Shown in pieces: positions 42,755 through 52,118 of a DNA stretch of 64,000 nucleotides; the stretch's first letter is position 1, and each line of letters begins with the position of its first letter. Position numbers and translations under genes: made by a program. The notes under the pieces were generated by a model that was not told where the DNA came from, did not search any database, and saw nothing but the letters and a program-made list of their open reading frames with translations. Origin of the DNA: Nostoc sp. FACHB-973 (GTDB lineage Bacteria; Cyanobacteriota; Cyanobacteriia; Cyanobacteriales; Nostocaceae); NCBI RefSeq assembly GCF_014698115.1, contig NZ_JACJSJ010000033.1:1-64000 (forward strand). Direction: 5' to 3'.

Positions 42755-45700
42755 ATGCTGAGTGCCATTATTAAATGGGCGATCGCTCGCCGTTGGTTAG
42801 TCATTCTGGGGACAATTATCCTCACTATTTGGATATTTCGGACAATTATCCAAATGCCTTTAGATGTTTTTCCTAGTTTTGCACCACCCCAAGTTGAAAT
42901 TCAAACGGAAGCACCAGGACTCGCTCCCGAAGAATTAGAATCTTTAGTAACTTTACCAATTGAAAGTGCAATTAACGGTACTCCGGGAGTAACAGCAGTA
43001 CGCTCATCTTCAGCAGCAGGAATTTCTGTCGTTAAAGTCATTTTTAACTGGAATACTGATATTTATCAAGCTCGTCAACTGGTAACAGAGCGATTGCAAC
43101 AGAGTTTTAGTAAACTACCGTCAGGGGTGGAAACTCCGCAAGTTTCGCCTATAAGTTCCCCCATTGGTACTGTATTACAATATGCCTTTACTTCCCAAAA
43201 TACTCCTTTAATGGAAGTGCGGCGCATTGTTGATTGGCAAGTAACAAATCGCCTTTTAGCTGTGCCTGGTGTTAGTCAGGTAGTAGCTTATGGTGGCGAT
43301 ATTCGACAATATCAAGTATTAGTCGATCCAGATAAACTAAAAGCTTTTAATGTCACCTTAGAAGATGTAGAGCAAGCTGCCTCTGCTGCCAATGTTAATG
43401 CTCCTGGCGGCTATTTAATTACTCCTGACCGAGAAAAGTTAATTCGGGGGATTGGGCGGATTGAATCTATCGAAGAATTACAGCAATCAGTAATTGTTGC
43501 TCGTAATGGTACGCCTGTCAAAATCTCAGATGTTGCTGATGTGCAAATTGGTGCGGCGATTAAACGAGGTGATGGGAGTTTTAACACTCAAAAAGCAATT
43601 ATTGTGATGATTAATAAGCAACCCCAAGCCGATACTCCTACTGTCACCCGTGCCATAGAGGAGGCAATGGCAGAGGTAAAAGCGGGATTACCTGAAGATA
43701 TTAAAATCACACCCACTTTTCGTCAAGAAAACTATATTGATTCTTCTATTAAAAATGTTCGAGAAGCTTTATTAGAAGGCAGCATTATTGTTGCCTTGAT
43801 TTTAATTCCTTTTTTAATGAATTGGCGAAATCTGGCTATTTGTTTAACTGTCCTACCTTTATCTTTAATAGTAGGGGTGCTACTCCTAAATTGGTTAGGA
43901 CAAGGTTTAAATACTATGACTTTGGGAGGGTTAGCAGTCGCTATTGGTTCAGCCGTTGATGATGCGATTGTGGATGCTGAAAATGTTTACCGTAACCTGC
44001 GAGAAAATAAATATTCTCCTAATCCGCGTCCGGTTTTAGATGTTGTATTTCATGGTTGTCAAGAGGTACGGGATTCGGTATTTGGGGGTACTATGATTAC
44101 CATAGTTGTCTTCTGTCCAGTTTTTGCTTTGTCTGGTGTAGAAGGTAGTATTTTTATCCCTATGGGATTAAGCTATATAGCCGCAGTTATCGCTTCTACA
44201 ATCATGGCATTGACGGTAACTCCGGCTTTATGTGCAATTCTACTACCTTATGGTCACTTGCCAGAAAAAGAACCTTGGGTAGCAAGATTTTTTAAAAGGC
44301 TTTACTATCCTTTATTAACATTTTCCCTGAAGCATTCAGGAATTGTTTTAGCTAGTGCGATCGCTAGTTTGGTAGCTGCAACTATAATTGCCCCATCCTT
44401 TGGCAGAATATTTTTACCAGAGTTTCAAGAGCAAACTTTAGTAAATACCCTAAGTCTTTATCCAGGGGTTTCACTGGAAGCGACTAATGCAGCTGGTGAA
44501 GCACTTCAGCAAGCCCTCAAAGGAGACTCTAGATTTCCTTATGTGCAATTGCGTTCTGGACGTGCGCCAGGAGACTCAGATGCCGCAGGGGTGAATTTGG
44601 GACACTTGGATATCGAGTTAAGTGACGCAGCGATGAAAGATCGCCAGGGGACGATTGAGAAGTTAAGGGAAGAATTTGCGAAGTTACCGGGAGTAGCACC
44701 GAATATCGGCGGTTTTATCTCGCACCGCATGGATGAAGTGTTGTCTGGAGTCAGAAGTGCGATCGCAGTTAAAATCTTCGGCCCTGATTTAGAACAACTC
44801 CACAGCATTGGGCAGGAAATTAATGATGTCATGAAAACCGTTAATGGGATTGTAGATTTACAACTAGAACCCCAAATACCCATTGAACAAATCCAAATAA
44901 AATTTAACCGACCTGCTGCTTCGCGGTATGGTTTGACAGTAGGCAAACTTTCGGAAATTATTGAAACTGCTCTGAATGGAAGAGTAGTGTCACAAGTTTT
45001 AGAAAAACAACAAACTTTCGATTTAGTTGTGTGGTTAAAGTCAGATGTAAGGCAAAATCTAGATACAATTCGCAATCTGTTAATTGATACTCCTAATGGT
45101 CAAAAAATTCCTTTAGCACAGGTTGCCACAATTGAAAATGCAACTGGGCCGAATACTATAAATAGAGAGAATGTATCCCGCTTGATTGTTGTTTCTGCTA
45201 ACGCTAATGGTAGAGATTTACACTCTATCGTCAATGAGATTAAAGATAAAGTTAATCAACAAGTACATCCTCCCACTGGTTACTATATCCAGTATGCAGG
45301 GCAGTTTGAAGCAGAAGAAAGAGCAACTCAGAACATCTTAATTTCGAGTGCGATCGCCTTTGTTGCAATTACAGTCATCATGTACCTTTCTATCAAATCT
45401 ATCCCTTCTACCGCCATGATTATGATTAACTTACCTTTGGCTTTAGTGGGAGGAGTATTTTCAGTAGCTTTGAGTGGTGGTGTTATTTCTATTGCCTCCT
45501 TAGTTGGCTTTATTACTCTATTTGGAATTGCTACCCGCAATGGTTTGTTACTTGTGGATAATTACAACACTAAATTTGGGGAAGGTCTGCCACTTAAAGA
45601 AGTTTTAATTAAAGGCTCAATGGAACGTTTAAATGCTATTTTGATGACAGCTTTTACCTCAGCTTTAGGATTAGCACCTTTAGTAATTGAAAGTGGAGCA

Positions 45701-45880
45701 GGAAAGGAAATATTACAACCACTTTCAATAGTGGTGTTAGGTGGTTTATTTACTTCTACGGCCCTAACTTTAGTAGTTCTACCTGCACTCTATGTCAAGT
45801 TTGGCAGGTTTTTGCTCCCTAATGCTGCAACGGGTATTTTATTATTCAGTGAAAATTCTCGAACTCCCAAAATATCATGA
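42755..45880 (+). CDS. CusA/CzcA-type heavy-metal efflux RND transporter
   Basis: A 1041-residue inner-membrane RND pump with the HME-family layout: first helix near 10-27, a large periplasmic loop (FPSFAPPQVEIQTEAPGLAPEE), a helix bundle (~340-540) with VGVLLLNWLGQGLNTMTLGG and the proton-relay GSAVDDAIVDAENVYRNL, a second loop, and a final helix bundle (~875-1030). The usual HME sequence DGAVVxVEN appears as VDDAIVDAEN, as I recall for cyanobacterial members. It is coupled to the adaptor gene upstream (2-bp gap). A small lipoprotein gene follows 66 bp later. No TolC-like outer-membrane gene is nearby. Metal specificity is not determinable from sequence reading alone. Confidence 0.92.
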   Translation: MLSAIIKWAIARRWLVILGTIILTIWIFRTIIQMPLDVFPSFAPPQVEIQTEAPGLAPEELESLVTLPIESAINGTPGVTAVRSSSAAGISVVKVIFNWNTDIYQARQLVTERLQQSFSKLPSGVETPQVSPISSPIGTVLQYAFTSQNTPLMEVRRIVDWQVTNRLLAVPGVSQVVAYGGDIRQYQVLVDPDKLKAFNVTLEDVEQAASAANVNAPGGYLITPDREKLIRGIGRIESIEELQQSVIVARNGTPVKISDVADVQIGAAIKRGDGSFNTQKAIIVMINKQPQADTPTVTRAIEEAMAEVKAGLPEDIKITPTFRQENYIDSSIKNVREALLEGSIIVALILIPFLMNWRNLAICLTVLPLSLIVGVLLLNWLGQGLNTMTLGGLAVAIGSAVDDAIVDAENVYRNLRENKYSPNPRPVLDVVFHGCQEVRDSVFGGTMITIVVFCPVFALSGVEGSIFIPMGLSYIAAVIASTIMALTVTPALCAILLPYGHLPEKEPWVARFFKRLYYPLLTFSLKHSGIVLASAIASLVAATIIAPSFGRIFLPEFQEQTLVNTLSLYPGVSLEATNAAGEALQQALKGDSRFPYVQLRSGRAPGDSDAAGVNLGHLDIELSDAAMKDRQGTIEKLREEFAKLPGVAPNIGGFISHRMDEVLSGVRSAIAVKIFGPDLEQLHSIGQEINDVMKTVNGIVDLQLEPQIPIEQIQIKFNRPAASRYGLTVGKLSEIIETALNGRVVSQVLEKQQTFDLVVWLKSDVRQNLDTIRNLLIDTPNGQKIPLAQVATIENATGPNTINRENVSRLIVVSANANGRDLHSIVNEIKDKVNQQVHPPTGYYIQYAGQFEAEERATQNILISSAIAFVAITVIMYLSIKSIPSTAMIMINLPLALVGGVFSVALSGGVISIASLVGFITLFGIATRNGLLLVDNYNTKFGEGLPLKEVLIKGSMERLNAILMTAFTSALGLAPLVIESGAGKEILQPLSIVVLGGLFTSTALTLVVLPALYVKFGRFLLPNAATGILLFSENSRTPKIS

Positions 45881-45946
45881 CATGAATAATTTCATGTGCA
45901 AAAACTTTGTTCAAATTATCAATGAATTTAAATCAGGAGTAAATTA

Positions 45947-46444
45947 ATGAAAAATCTCAAATCTGGCTTGATTATTATCGGAAGTTTAGGATTAATTTTC
46001 TTGGGTGCTTGTAGTAATAGTAATCAAACAGCTAATACAGAAAATAGCCCAGTTTCTTCTAACTCAAGTGCCAAAACTCCATCAGTTATAGCTTCACCTG
46101 TGGCAAAAAAAACAGATAGTCCGCATGGTGAATCTAAAGGTGGTCAAGTTGTAGAGACAGGAACTTATCACTTGGAGTTCTTAGCAGAGAAAGAAACCAA
46201 TGCAACCCACATGGATTTATATTTGCTAACAGGTGACAATCACGAAACGGTAACTAATGCAAAAGTAATCGCTCAAGTCCAGCTACCAGATGGAAAACAA
46301 AAGTCAATTCCTTTATCCTATGACGTTAGTGGTAAACACTACACAGCGGCACTATCTGAAAATATAGCTGGTCAGTATCAGGTGAAAATTACTGCCGATG
46401 TTAAAGGTGAAAAGGTAAATGGGCGTTTTAATTTTAATCGGTAA
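45947..46444 (+). CDS. Small lipoprotein downstream of the metal RND pump
   Basis: A 165-residue lipoprotein with a clean signal and lipobox (LGLIFLGAC, Cys22), a Ser/Thr/Asn-rich linker, then a beta-rich domain with TGTYHLEFLAEKETNATHMDLYLL and AGQYQVKITADVKGE. The fold pattern resembles FixH/YtkA-like domains, but I am not certain. A good ribosome site (AGGAGT) precedes the ATG. It lies 66 bp after the RND gene on the same strand and is probably the third gene of the efflux operon, perhaps a periplasmic metal chaperone; that role is inferred from position and His/Met residues (HGESKGG, THMD). Confidence 0.65.
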   Translation: MKNLKSGLIIIGSLGLIFLGACSNSNQTANTENSPVSSNSSAKTPSVIASPVAKKTDSPHGESKGGQVVETGTYHLEFLAEKETNATHMDLYLLTGDNHETVTNAKVIAQVQLPDGKQKSIPLSYDVSGKHYTAALSENIAGQYQVKITADVKGEKVNGRFNFNR

Positions 46445-46465
46445 CTTTTGATAATTGGTCTTTTA

Positions 46466-46485
46466 AGACGCGATAAATCGCGTCT
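46466..46485. terminator. GCGTCTC palindrome at the end of the efflux operon
   Basis: A 20-bp perfect inverted repeat (AGACGCGAT, two bases, ATCGCGTCT) lies 22 bp after the lipoprotein stop. It may terminate the operon, but the same palindrome occurs at 10261-10283 and, in degenerate form, near 5650 and 14890 as a dispersed repeat. The remaining gap up to 46791 is AT-rich; I see no gene in it. Confidence 0.5.
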
Positions 46486-46791
46486 CTACATGATGCTTTT
46501 GGGCTAGTCTGAACTGTATTGAAGCTAGCCATATCAAGGTATGTAAATGGTTAAAAAAATTATCTCGAATATGTATTTTCTGTGTTAAAAATTTAAGTTC
46601 ATGAATACAAAAATGCTAACAATATTTTGATTTATAGGTTTTAATAACAAGTTGTGAAATTTCATCTTGATTTCATAATGACTTGTCATGCTAGTAGATA
46701 GAGGGAATGTACCTCCTTCTTGACAACAGGTTTCTCAACAAATCATAAACCTGAATTTTATCTAACTTATTTAATCATTTTGGAAACAAGT

Positions 46792-47277
46792 ATGAAAAAA
46801 CTACTAATTTTCACTGCTGCATTGACTCTGAGTATCACAACTCTTGCTACTCCTAGCTATGCAACTGCACGAACAGATAATGATAAGATTCCTCATATTG
46901 ATGGAAATGTGCAATTTCCTCCTACACGCTGGCAAATTGTTAGACATACTTTCAGGTTACACATTCCCGAAAATAGCAAAGCTGTTACCCAACTACTTAT
47001 TCAAGTTCCAGACAATGTAACTATAAGTAATAACATTAACAATATCGATATTGTGGATGGAAATGGGCAGAAAATAAACGCTAATATATCTATTAATGGT
47101 AAAACCATCCTATTAGCTTTTACTGAACCTGTTGCTGCTAACACCAAGCTTGAGATTAACCTTAACAAGATAAAAAGAAGAAATGCTGGTAATGGTTCTG
47201 TCTACAGCTTCTCGGCTAGAGAAGTTGGCATTGATGCGATAATTCCCATAGGTGTTTCTTGGTTTCGTACTTACTAA
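46792..47277 (+). CDS. DUF2808 domain-containing exported protein
   Basis: A 161-residue protein from ATG 46792, with signal peptide MKKLLIFTAALTLSIT... cleaved near YATA. The DUF2808 domain has FPPTRWQIVRHTFRLHIPEN, VTQLLIQVPDNVT and VAANTKLEINLNKIKRRN, ending GVSWFRTY. DUF2808 proteins are cyanobacterial, presumed periplasmic, and without known function. The longer frame from 46720 adds a non-signal-like extension. It is monocistronic, 147 bp before rppA. Confidence 0.87.
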   Translation: MKKLLIFTAALTLSITTLATPSYATARTDNDKIPHIDGNVQFPPTRWQIVRHTFRLHIPENSKAVTQLLIQVPDNVTISNNINNIDIVDGNGQKINANISINGKTILLAFTEPVAANTKLEINLNKIKRRNAGNGSVYSFSAREVGIDAIIPIGVSWFRTY

Positions 47278-47423
47278 TGCAACTTTTTTAACTAAAAATA
47301 CGTGAGTTGGACGAAAAAATTAAAATAAATAATGGGATTTATCGAAAGCGACGGTAAACTCCATCCCGCAAGTGGCGTGGAGTTTTTCATTGCAAATTGT
47401 GGTAGATGTGACAGGCGAACTCT

Positions 47424-48143
47424 ATGAGAATCCTACTAGTTGAAGATGAACCAGATTTAGGTGCTGCAATTAAGCGAACTCTCATCCAGCAAAAGTATTT
47501 GATTGATTGGGTACTGGATGGTAATGAGGCGTGGGAATATCTAGAAAATAGCTGGACACAATATACACTAGCTATTTTTGATTGGATGCTACCAGGAATA
47601 TCAGGATTGGAGTTGTGCAAACGACTACGTTCCCAAAAAAATTCTCTACCTGTGTTAATGCTGACAGCTAAAGACAGCATGGAAGATAAAGTTGCTGGGT
47701 TAGATGCAGGGGCTGATGATTACTTAGTCAAGCCATTTGGCATGGCGGAATTACTAGCTAGGTTGCGGGCATTGCAGAGGCGAACGCCCCAATTTCAGCC
47801 CCAGGAATTAACTGTTGGCAACCTGACTTTAGATTACGGCAATAATTTAGTTGTCAGTCAAAATACTCTGGGAAATAAACACGAGATTCCCCTAACAAAT
47901 AAAGAATTCCAATTACTAGAATATTTTATGAAGCACCCGAACCAAATTGTGACTACAGGACAAATTCGTAATCAGCTTTGGGAAGTAAGTGCAGAACCAG
48001 TTAGTAATGTGGTAGCTGCTCAAATCCGTTTATTGCGTCGCAAACTAGCTAATAATGGCTGCGAAAACATAATCGAAACTTTGCACGGCACGGGATATCG
48101 TTTGAATCTTACTGTTGATACTCCCCGTTTTAAGAAATATTAG
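47424..48143 (+). CDS. rppA: OmpR-family response regulator RppA
   Basis: A 239-residue winged-helix response regulator. The receiver domain has MRILLVEDEPDLGAAIKRTL, phospho-acceptor D53 in AIFDWMLPG, MLTAKD and LVKPF. The DNA-binding domain has PLTNKEFQLLEYFMKHPNQIV and IRLLRRKLANNG...ETLHGTGYRLN. The sequence closely follows the cyanobacterial RppA group, reported to respond to redox or metal (Ni) signals. Its usual partner RppB lies 616 bp downstream on the same strand, beyond a gene on the other strand. The metal-efflux operon just upstream makes a metal-response role plausible. Confidence 0.88.
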   Translation: MRILLVEDEPDLGAAIKRTLIQQKYLIDWVLDGNEAWEYLENSWTQYTLAIFDWMLPGISGLELCKRLRSQKNSLPVLMLTAKDSMEDKVAGLDAGADDYLVKPFGMAELLARLRALQRRTPQFQPQELTVGNLTLDYGNNLVVSQNTLGNKHEIPLTNKEFQLLEYFMKHPNQIVTTGQIRNQLWEVSAEPVSNVVAAQIRLLRRKLANNGCENIIETLHGTGYRLNLTVDTPRFKKY

Positions 48144-48167
48144 GCTGCTTAGTTTTGGCTGCGGGTG

Positions 48168-48706
48168 CTACCTCGGTGCTTTACGCCAACCATTGGCGTT
48201 AGCGAAGCTTAACGAAGTTATCGCTTCTGACTCGGTGCAAAACCATCTTTCTCCACGTGCTGGATCAATTACTGTTGATTCATAATCCTCGGCTCCTGGA
48301 ACATAATAGAGATGTTACCTTTAATGTGACATCCTGGTTTAGTTACTAATTTAATTAGAGAAGGAGAGCGACTACGATTAAATTCTTGTGAAAGAATCAC
48401 AATCATAAACATAACCCCAATGCCGATAAATTTTGGCAGTAACCTGCGTTTATTGACATTTTGTTTCTTCGGCAAAGTTTGAGCTAAAACTCCTTCAATT
48501 GAGGCATTAGAAGCGCTAAGTTTTCCATTTGCTTGAGTTGTTAGCTGGTAAAGAATCGTATCTCCCACTTTCGGACGGCGAGATGCTCTCTTCAATGCAC
48601 TGATATGAAGAAAAATTTCTTTACTTCCCTGAGCAGGTTTTATGAAGCCAAAACCCCTATCATCCTTCCATGTTGTTAATTGACCTTTTTGGAAAACAGG
48701 TTTCAT
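48168..48706 (-). pseudogene. Cold-shock-domain protein with frameshifted C-terminal domain
   Basis: ATG 48706 has a strong GGAGGG site. The first ~70 residues are a cold-shock RNA-binding domain (GQLTTWKDDRGFGFIKPAQG, IFLHISALKRASRRP), followed by a membrane helix (FIGIGVMFMIVILSQ). The C-terminal domain starts PGCHIKGNISI, but the frame then closes 11 codons later (stop at 48269). In the next frame, from 48305 down to a TAG at 48168-48170, the missing half is readable: YVPGAEDYESTVIDPARG, RWFCTESEA and NGWRKAPR. A deletion/frameshift at about 48305 has removed a short segment; a TSLSFANA stretch inside it comes from a dispersed repeat. The CSD part may still be made as a 145-residue protein. 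Confidence 0.75.
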
Positions 48707-48759
48707 GAACAACCCTCCTTCTATCTGCCTATTTTGTAGTGTTCCCATACAAAGGCTAG

Positions 48760-50196
48760 ATGAATCAAAATAAACTGTTTCAGCAAACCCGCTTGCGTTT
48801 AGCGCTGTGGTATGCGCTCGTCATGGCTCTGATTTTAAGCCTGTGCGGATTCGGCATCTACAGAGCAATTTCTCATGCTCATTGGATGACATTAGACCGT
48901 GAATTGGAATCTGTCGCAGGAACATTACACGATACAATTGAACTTAAATTACAGCAACCCGGTAAATTAGAACCAGTTATACAGAAGCTTTTACCTAATA
49001 TTTGTGTAGTTGGTAAAAGTTGCATTCAAGAGCAATTAAGTTCTAAGCGCCATATTTTAAGCGCAATTAATCAAGGTAATTATTATGTCCGTTTTTTCGA
49101 TAATTCCGGACGCTTAATTGCGATCGCAGGAACTTATCCACAAGGATTACCTATAGTCTTGAATAAAGAACTTTGGCAAACCCTTAAAGATAGCAAAGGC
49201 AACTTTTATCATCAAATTTCTTTTGTGCTGCATACCCAAGAAAATCGTGATTGGGGTTACATTCAAGTAGGGCGAAGTCTAGCAGAATTTAATAGTTATC
49301 TCACTGCGGTAAAACTAACTTTAGGATTGGGATTGCCAATTATCATGCTTCTGGTTGGCGTTGCTAGTTGGTGGTTAGCAGGATTAGCAATGCAGCCAAT
49401 TTATCGCTCGTATAAACAAGTCCAACAATTTACAGCAGATGCCGCACACGAATTGCGAACACCTTTAGCAGCAACACAAGCGACAGTAGAATCCGCACTG
49501 ATGATGTCTCAATTAGATGAAACAGAAGCGCGGGACATTCTACAAACCCTACACCGTCAGAATCTACGACTCACAACTCTGGTTACAGATTTATTGCTGC
49601 TGACTCGCTTGGATCGTCAATCTGTGCCAACGCAACAAGACATTTGTTGCTTGGATGATATTATTAATGACTTAATAGAGGAATTTGCAGCGTTAGCGAT
49701 CGCAGCAGGTGTAACGCTAACATCTTCTGTACGGGTGTCAAAGCCTTTGGATGTCATTGGTAATGCAGATCAGCTTTATCGCTTGTTTTCTAACTTAATT
49801 ATTAATGCAATTCAATACACACCACAAACAGGAAAGGTAACTGTTTATTTAGACCGTAGTGAGCATTATGCTGTGATTCAGGTTCAAGATACAGGCATTG
49901 GTATTCCCCAACAGGATCTGACTCGGATTTTTGACCGCTTCTATCGAGTGAATAGCGATCGCTCCCGTAGCACTGGCGGTTCTGGATTAGGATTAGCGAT
50001 CGCCCAAGCAATTGTTTTGGCACACCAAGGCAGTATAGATGTGCAAAGTGAATCCGGCAAAGGTAGCACTTTTATTATTAAGTTACCTTTCGATATCCGC
50101 CCACTCCATAGTGTACGCTCTATTTACCCATTTAATAGTTTCCGAAGAAAATTATTGGGCAGGATGATAAGTACTTCTAAAGACAGTTCCCAGTAA
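48760..50196 (+). CDS. rppB: Sensor histidine kinase RppB
   Basis: A 478-residue membrane kinase. Two transmembrane helices (~15-35 and ~185-208) enclose a ~150-residue periplasmic sensor loop. The H box is AAHELRTPLAATQATVESAL with H230. The ATP-binding domain has NLIINAIQYTPQTG (N), VQDTGIGIP (G1), DRFYRVNSDRSR (F) and GGSGLGLAIAQAI (G2). The N-terminus FQQTRLRLALWYALVMALILSL matches cyanobacterial RppB. It is the expected partner of RppA upstream, although the pair is split here by the cold-shock-domain gene, so the two may be transcribed separately. Confidence 0.88.
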   Translation: MNQNKLFQQTRLRLALWYALVMALILSLCGFGIYRAISHAHWMTLDRELESVAGTLHDTIELKLQQPGKLEPVIQKLLPNICVVGKSCIQEQLSSKRHILSAINQGNYYVRFFDNSGRLIAIAGTYPQGLPIVLNKELWQTLKDSKGNFYHQISFVLHTQENRDWGYIQVGRSLAEFNSYLTAVKLTLGLGLPIIMLLVGVASWWLAGLAMQPIYRSYKQVQQFTADAAHELRTPLAATQATVESALMMSQLDETEARDILQTLHRQNLRLTTLVTDLLLLTRLDRQSVPTQQDICCLDDIINDLIEEFAALAIAAGVTLTSSVRVSKPLDVIGNADQLYRLFSNLIINAIQYTPQTGKVTVYLDRSEHYAVIQVQDTGIGIPQQDLTRIFDRFYRVNSDRSRSTGGSGLGLAIAQAIVLAHQGSIDVQSESGKGSTFIIKLPFDIRPLHSVRSIYPFNSFRRKLLGRMISTSKDSSQ

Positions 50197-50240
50197 TTGG
50201 GGATTGGGGAAGAATTTAATCCCTAGTCCCCACTCCTAGT

Positions 50241-51926
50241 TTAAAACAAATTCAAATCCGTCACCGCACCAACACTACTAGAAGATACCAACTTGGCATA
50301 CTTCGCCAATACGCCTTTAGTGTAACGTGGTGCTGGAGGTTGCCAATTTGCACGACGACGAGCTAATTCTTCATCGGAGATATTTAACTGCAATGAGCGA
50401 GCGGGTGCATCAATGGTAATGCTATCACCTTCTTCGACAAGAGCGATCGCACCTCCAACTGCGGCTTCTGGTGCAACGTGACCAACCACCATCCCGTAAG
50501 TACCGCCAGAAAAGCGCCCGTCGGTAATTAATCCTACGGCATCGCCCAAGCCAGCACCGATAATTGCTGAGGTAGGAGCCAACATTTCCCGCATTCCAGG
50601 CCCGCCCTTAGGTCCTTCGTAGCGGACGACTAGAATATCACCAGCTTGAATCTTACCCGCCAAAATAGCCTCTAAAGAAGCTTCTTCTGATTCAAACACC
50701 CGTGCAGGCCCGGTAATTACTGGATTTTTTACCCCGGTAATTTTAGCTACAGCCCCTTCCGTTGCCAGATTTCCTCTGAGAATCGCCAAATGTCCTTGGG
50801 CATACATTGGGTTATTCCAAGGACGAATCACATCTTGGTTTGCAGGTGGTTCTTCTGGGATATCTGCTAATATCTCTGCGATGGTTTGACCTGTGATAGT
50901 TACGCAATCTCCATGTAATAAATCATGCACAAGTAGCATTTTCATCACTTGGGGAATCCCACCAGCTTTGTGCAAGTCTGTAGCTACATACTTCCCACTT
51001 GGTTTTAAATCGCACAAAACGGGGACACGACCGCGGATAGTTTCAAAGTCGTCTATAGTTAACTCTACCTCTGCGGCATGAGCGATCGCCAAAAAATGCA
51101 ACACTGCATTTGTGGAACCACCCACCGCCATAATTACAGAAATGGCATTCTCGATAGATTTGCGGGTGATGATTTGCCGCGGTAAGATTTGTTTGCGAAT
51201 GGCTTCCACTAAAACAAACGCCGATTTTTCTGTACTGTCGGCTTTTTCGGCATCTTCGGCTGCCATTGTGGAAGAATAGGGCAAACTCATGCCCAGCGCC
51301 TCGAAAGCAGAAGACATGGTGTTAGCCGTGAACATCCCCCCACAGGAGCCAGCACCAGGACAAGCTAGACTTTCAACTTGTAATAATTCCTTTTCGTCAA
51401 TTTTTCCAGCACTGTATTGACCAACAGCTTCAAAAGAACTGACAACAGTTAAATCGCGTCCGTTGTAGTGACCGGGTTTAATGGTGCCACCATAAACAAA
51501 AATAGCCGGAATATTCATCCGGGCGATCGCCAGCATTGCTCCTGGCATATTTTTATCACAACCACCAATGGCCAGCACACCATCCATACTTTGCCCGGTA
51601 CAGGCGGTTTCAATGGAGTCAGCAATCACTTCCCGCGACACCAGGGAATATTTCATCCCTTCAGTTCCCATTGAAATTCCATCACTAATGGTAATGGTAC
51701 CGAACACTTGCGGCATCGCCCCAGCCGCTTTAATCCCAACTTCTGCCCTTTGTGCCAGTTGATTTATCCCCATATTGCAGGGAGTGATTGTACTATAGCC
51801 ATTGGCAATACCTACAATGGCTTTGTTGAAATCTTCATCTTTAAAACCAACTGCACGCAGCATAGCTCGATTTGGCGATCGCTGCACTCCTTGGGTGACA
51901 ATTTGGCTTCTCAAATTCTCCGACAT
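50241..51926 (-). CDS. ilvD: Dihydroxy-acid dehydratase IlvD
   Basis: A 561-residue enzyme that dehydrates 2,3-dihydroxy-3-methylbutanoate and its homologue, the third step of valine/isoleucine synthesis. The three Fe-S cluster cysteines are clear: C50 in ITPCNMGI, C123 in [11 protein letters not shown] and C195 in [14 protein letters not shown], the pattern of the 2Fe-2S plant/cyanobacterial type. Later motifs include [18 protein letters not shown] and [13 protein letters not shown]. Length and sequence are complete. It is monocistronic, convergent with rppB and 44 bp from its stop. Confidence 0.96.
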   Translation of the reverse strand: MSENLRSQIVTQGVQRSPNRAMLRAVGFKDEDFNKAIVGIANGYSTITPCNMGINQLAQRAEVGIKAAGAMPQVFGTITISDGISMGTEGMKYSLVSREVIADSIETACTGQSMDGVLAIGGCDKNMPGAMLAIARMNIPAIFVYGGTIKPGHYNGRDLTVVSSFEAVGQYSAGKIDEKELLQVESLACPGAGSCGGMFTANTMSSAFEALGMSLPYSSTMAAEDAEKADSTEKSAFVLVEAIRKQILPRQIITRKSIENAISVIMAVGGSTNAVLHFLAIAHAAEVELTIDDFETIRGRVPVLCDLKPSGKYVATDLHKAGGIPQVMKMLLVHDLLHGDCVTITGQTIAEILADIPEEPPANQDVIRPWNNPMYAQGHLAILRGNLATEGAVAKITGVKNPVITGPARVFESEEASLEAILAGKIQAGDILVVRYEGPKGGPGMREMLAPTSAIIGAGLGDAVGLITDGRFSGGTYGMVVGHVAPEAAVGGAIALVEEGDSITIDAPARSLQLNISDEELARRRANWQPPAPRYTKGVLAKYAKLVSSSSVGAVTDLNLF

Positions 51927-52118
51927 CTTTTTTCCTTCCGTGCCATCATCGCAACTACTGCGATTGTATTACCTAATTTTCTCATGCTTGGGCGGCGCGA
52001 TCGAACAACATAAAACAGAGAGGCAAGTTAAACTTACCTCTCTCCACGAAGGAGCAATGCGATTTTGTGATGCCCACTCCACAATATTGGATAATTTATT
52101 TCTTGGAGTTCCGTTAAA

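Noticed and set aside
44539..45075. 178-aa minus-strand ORF
   Set aside because: Antisense to the middle of the intact RND transporter gene.
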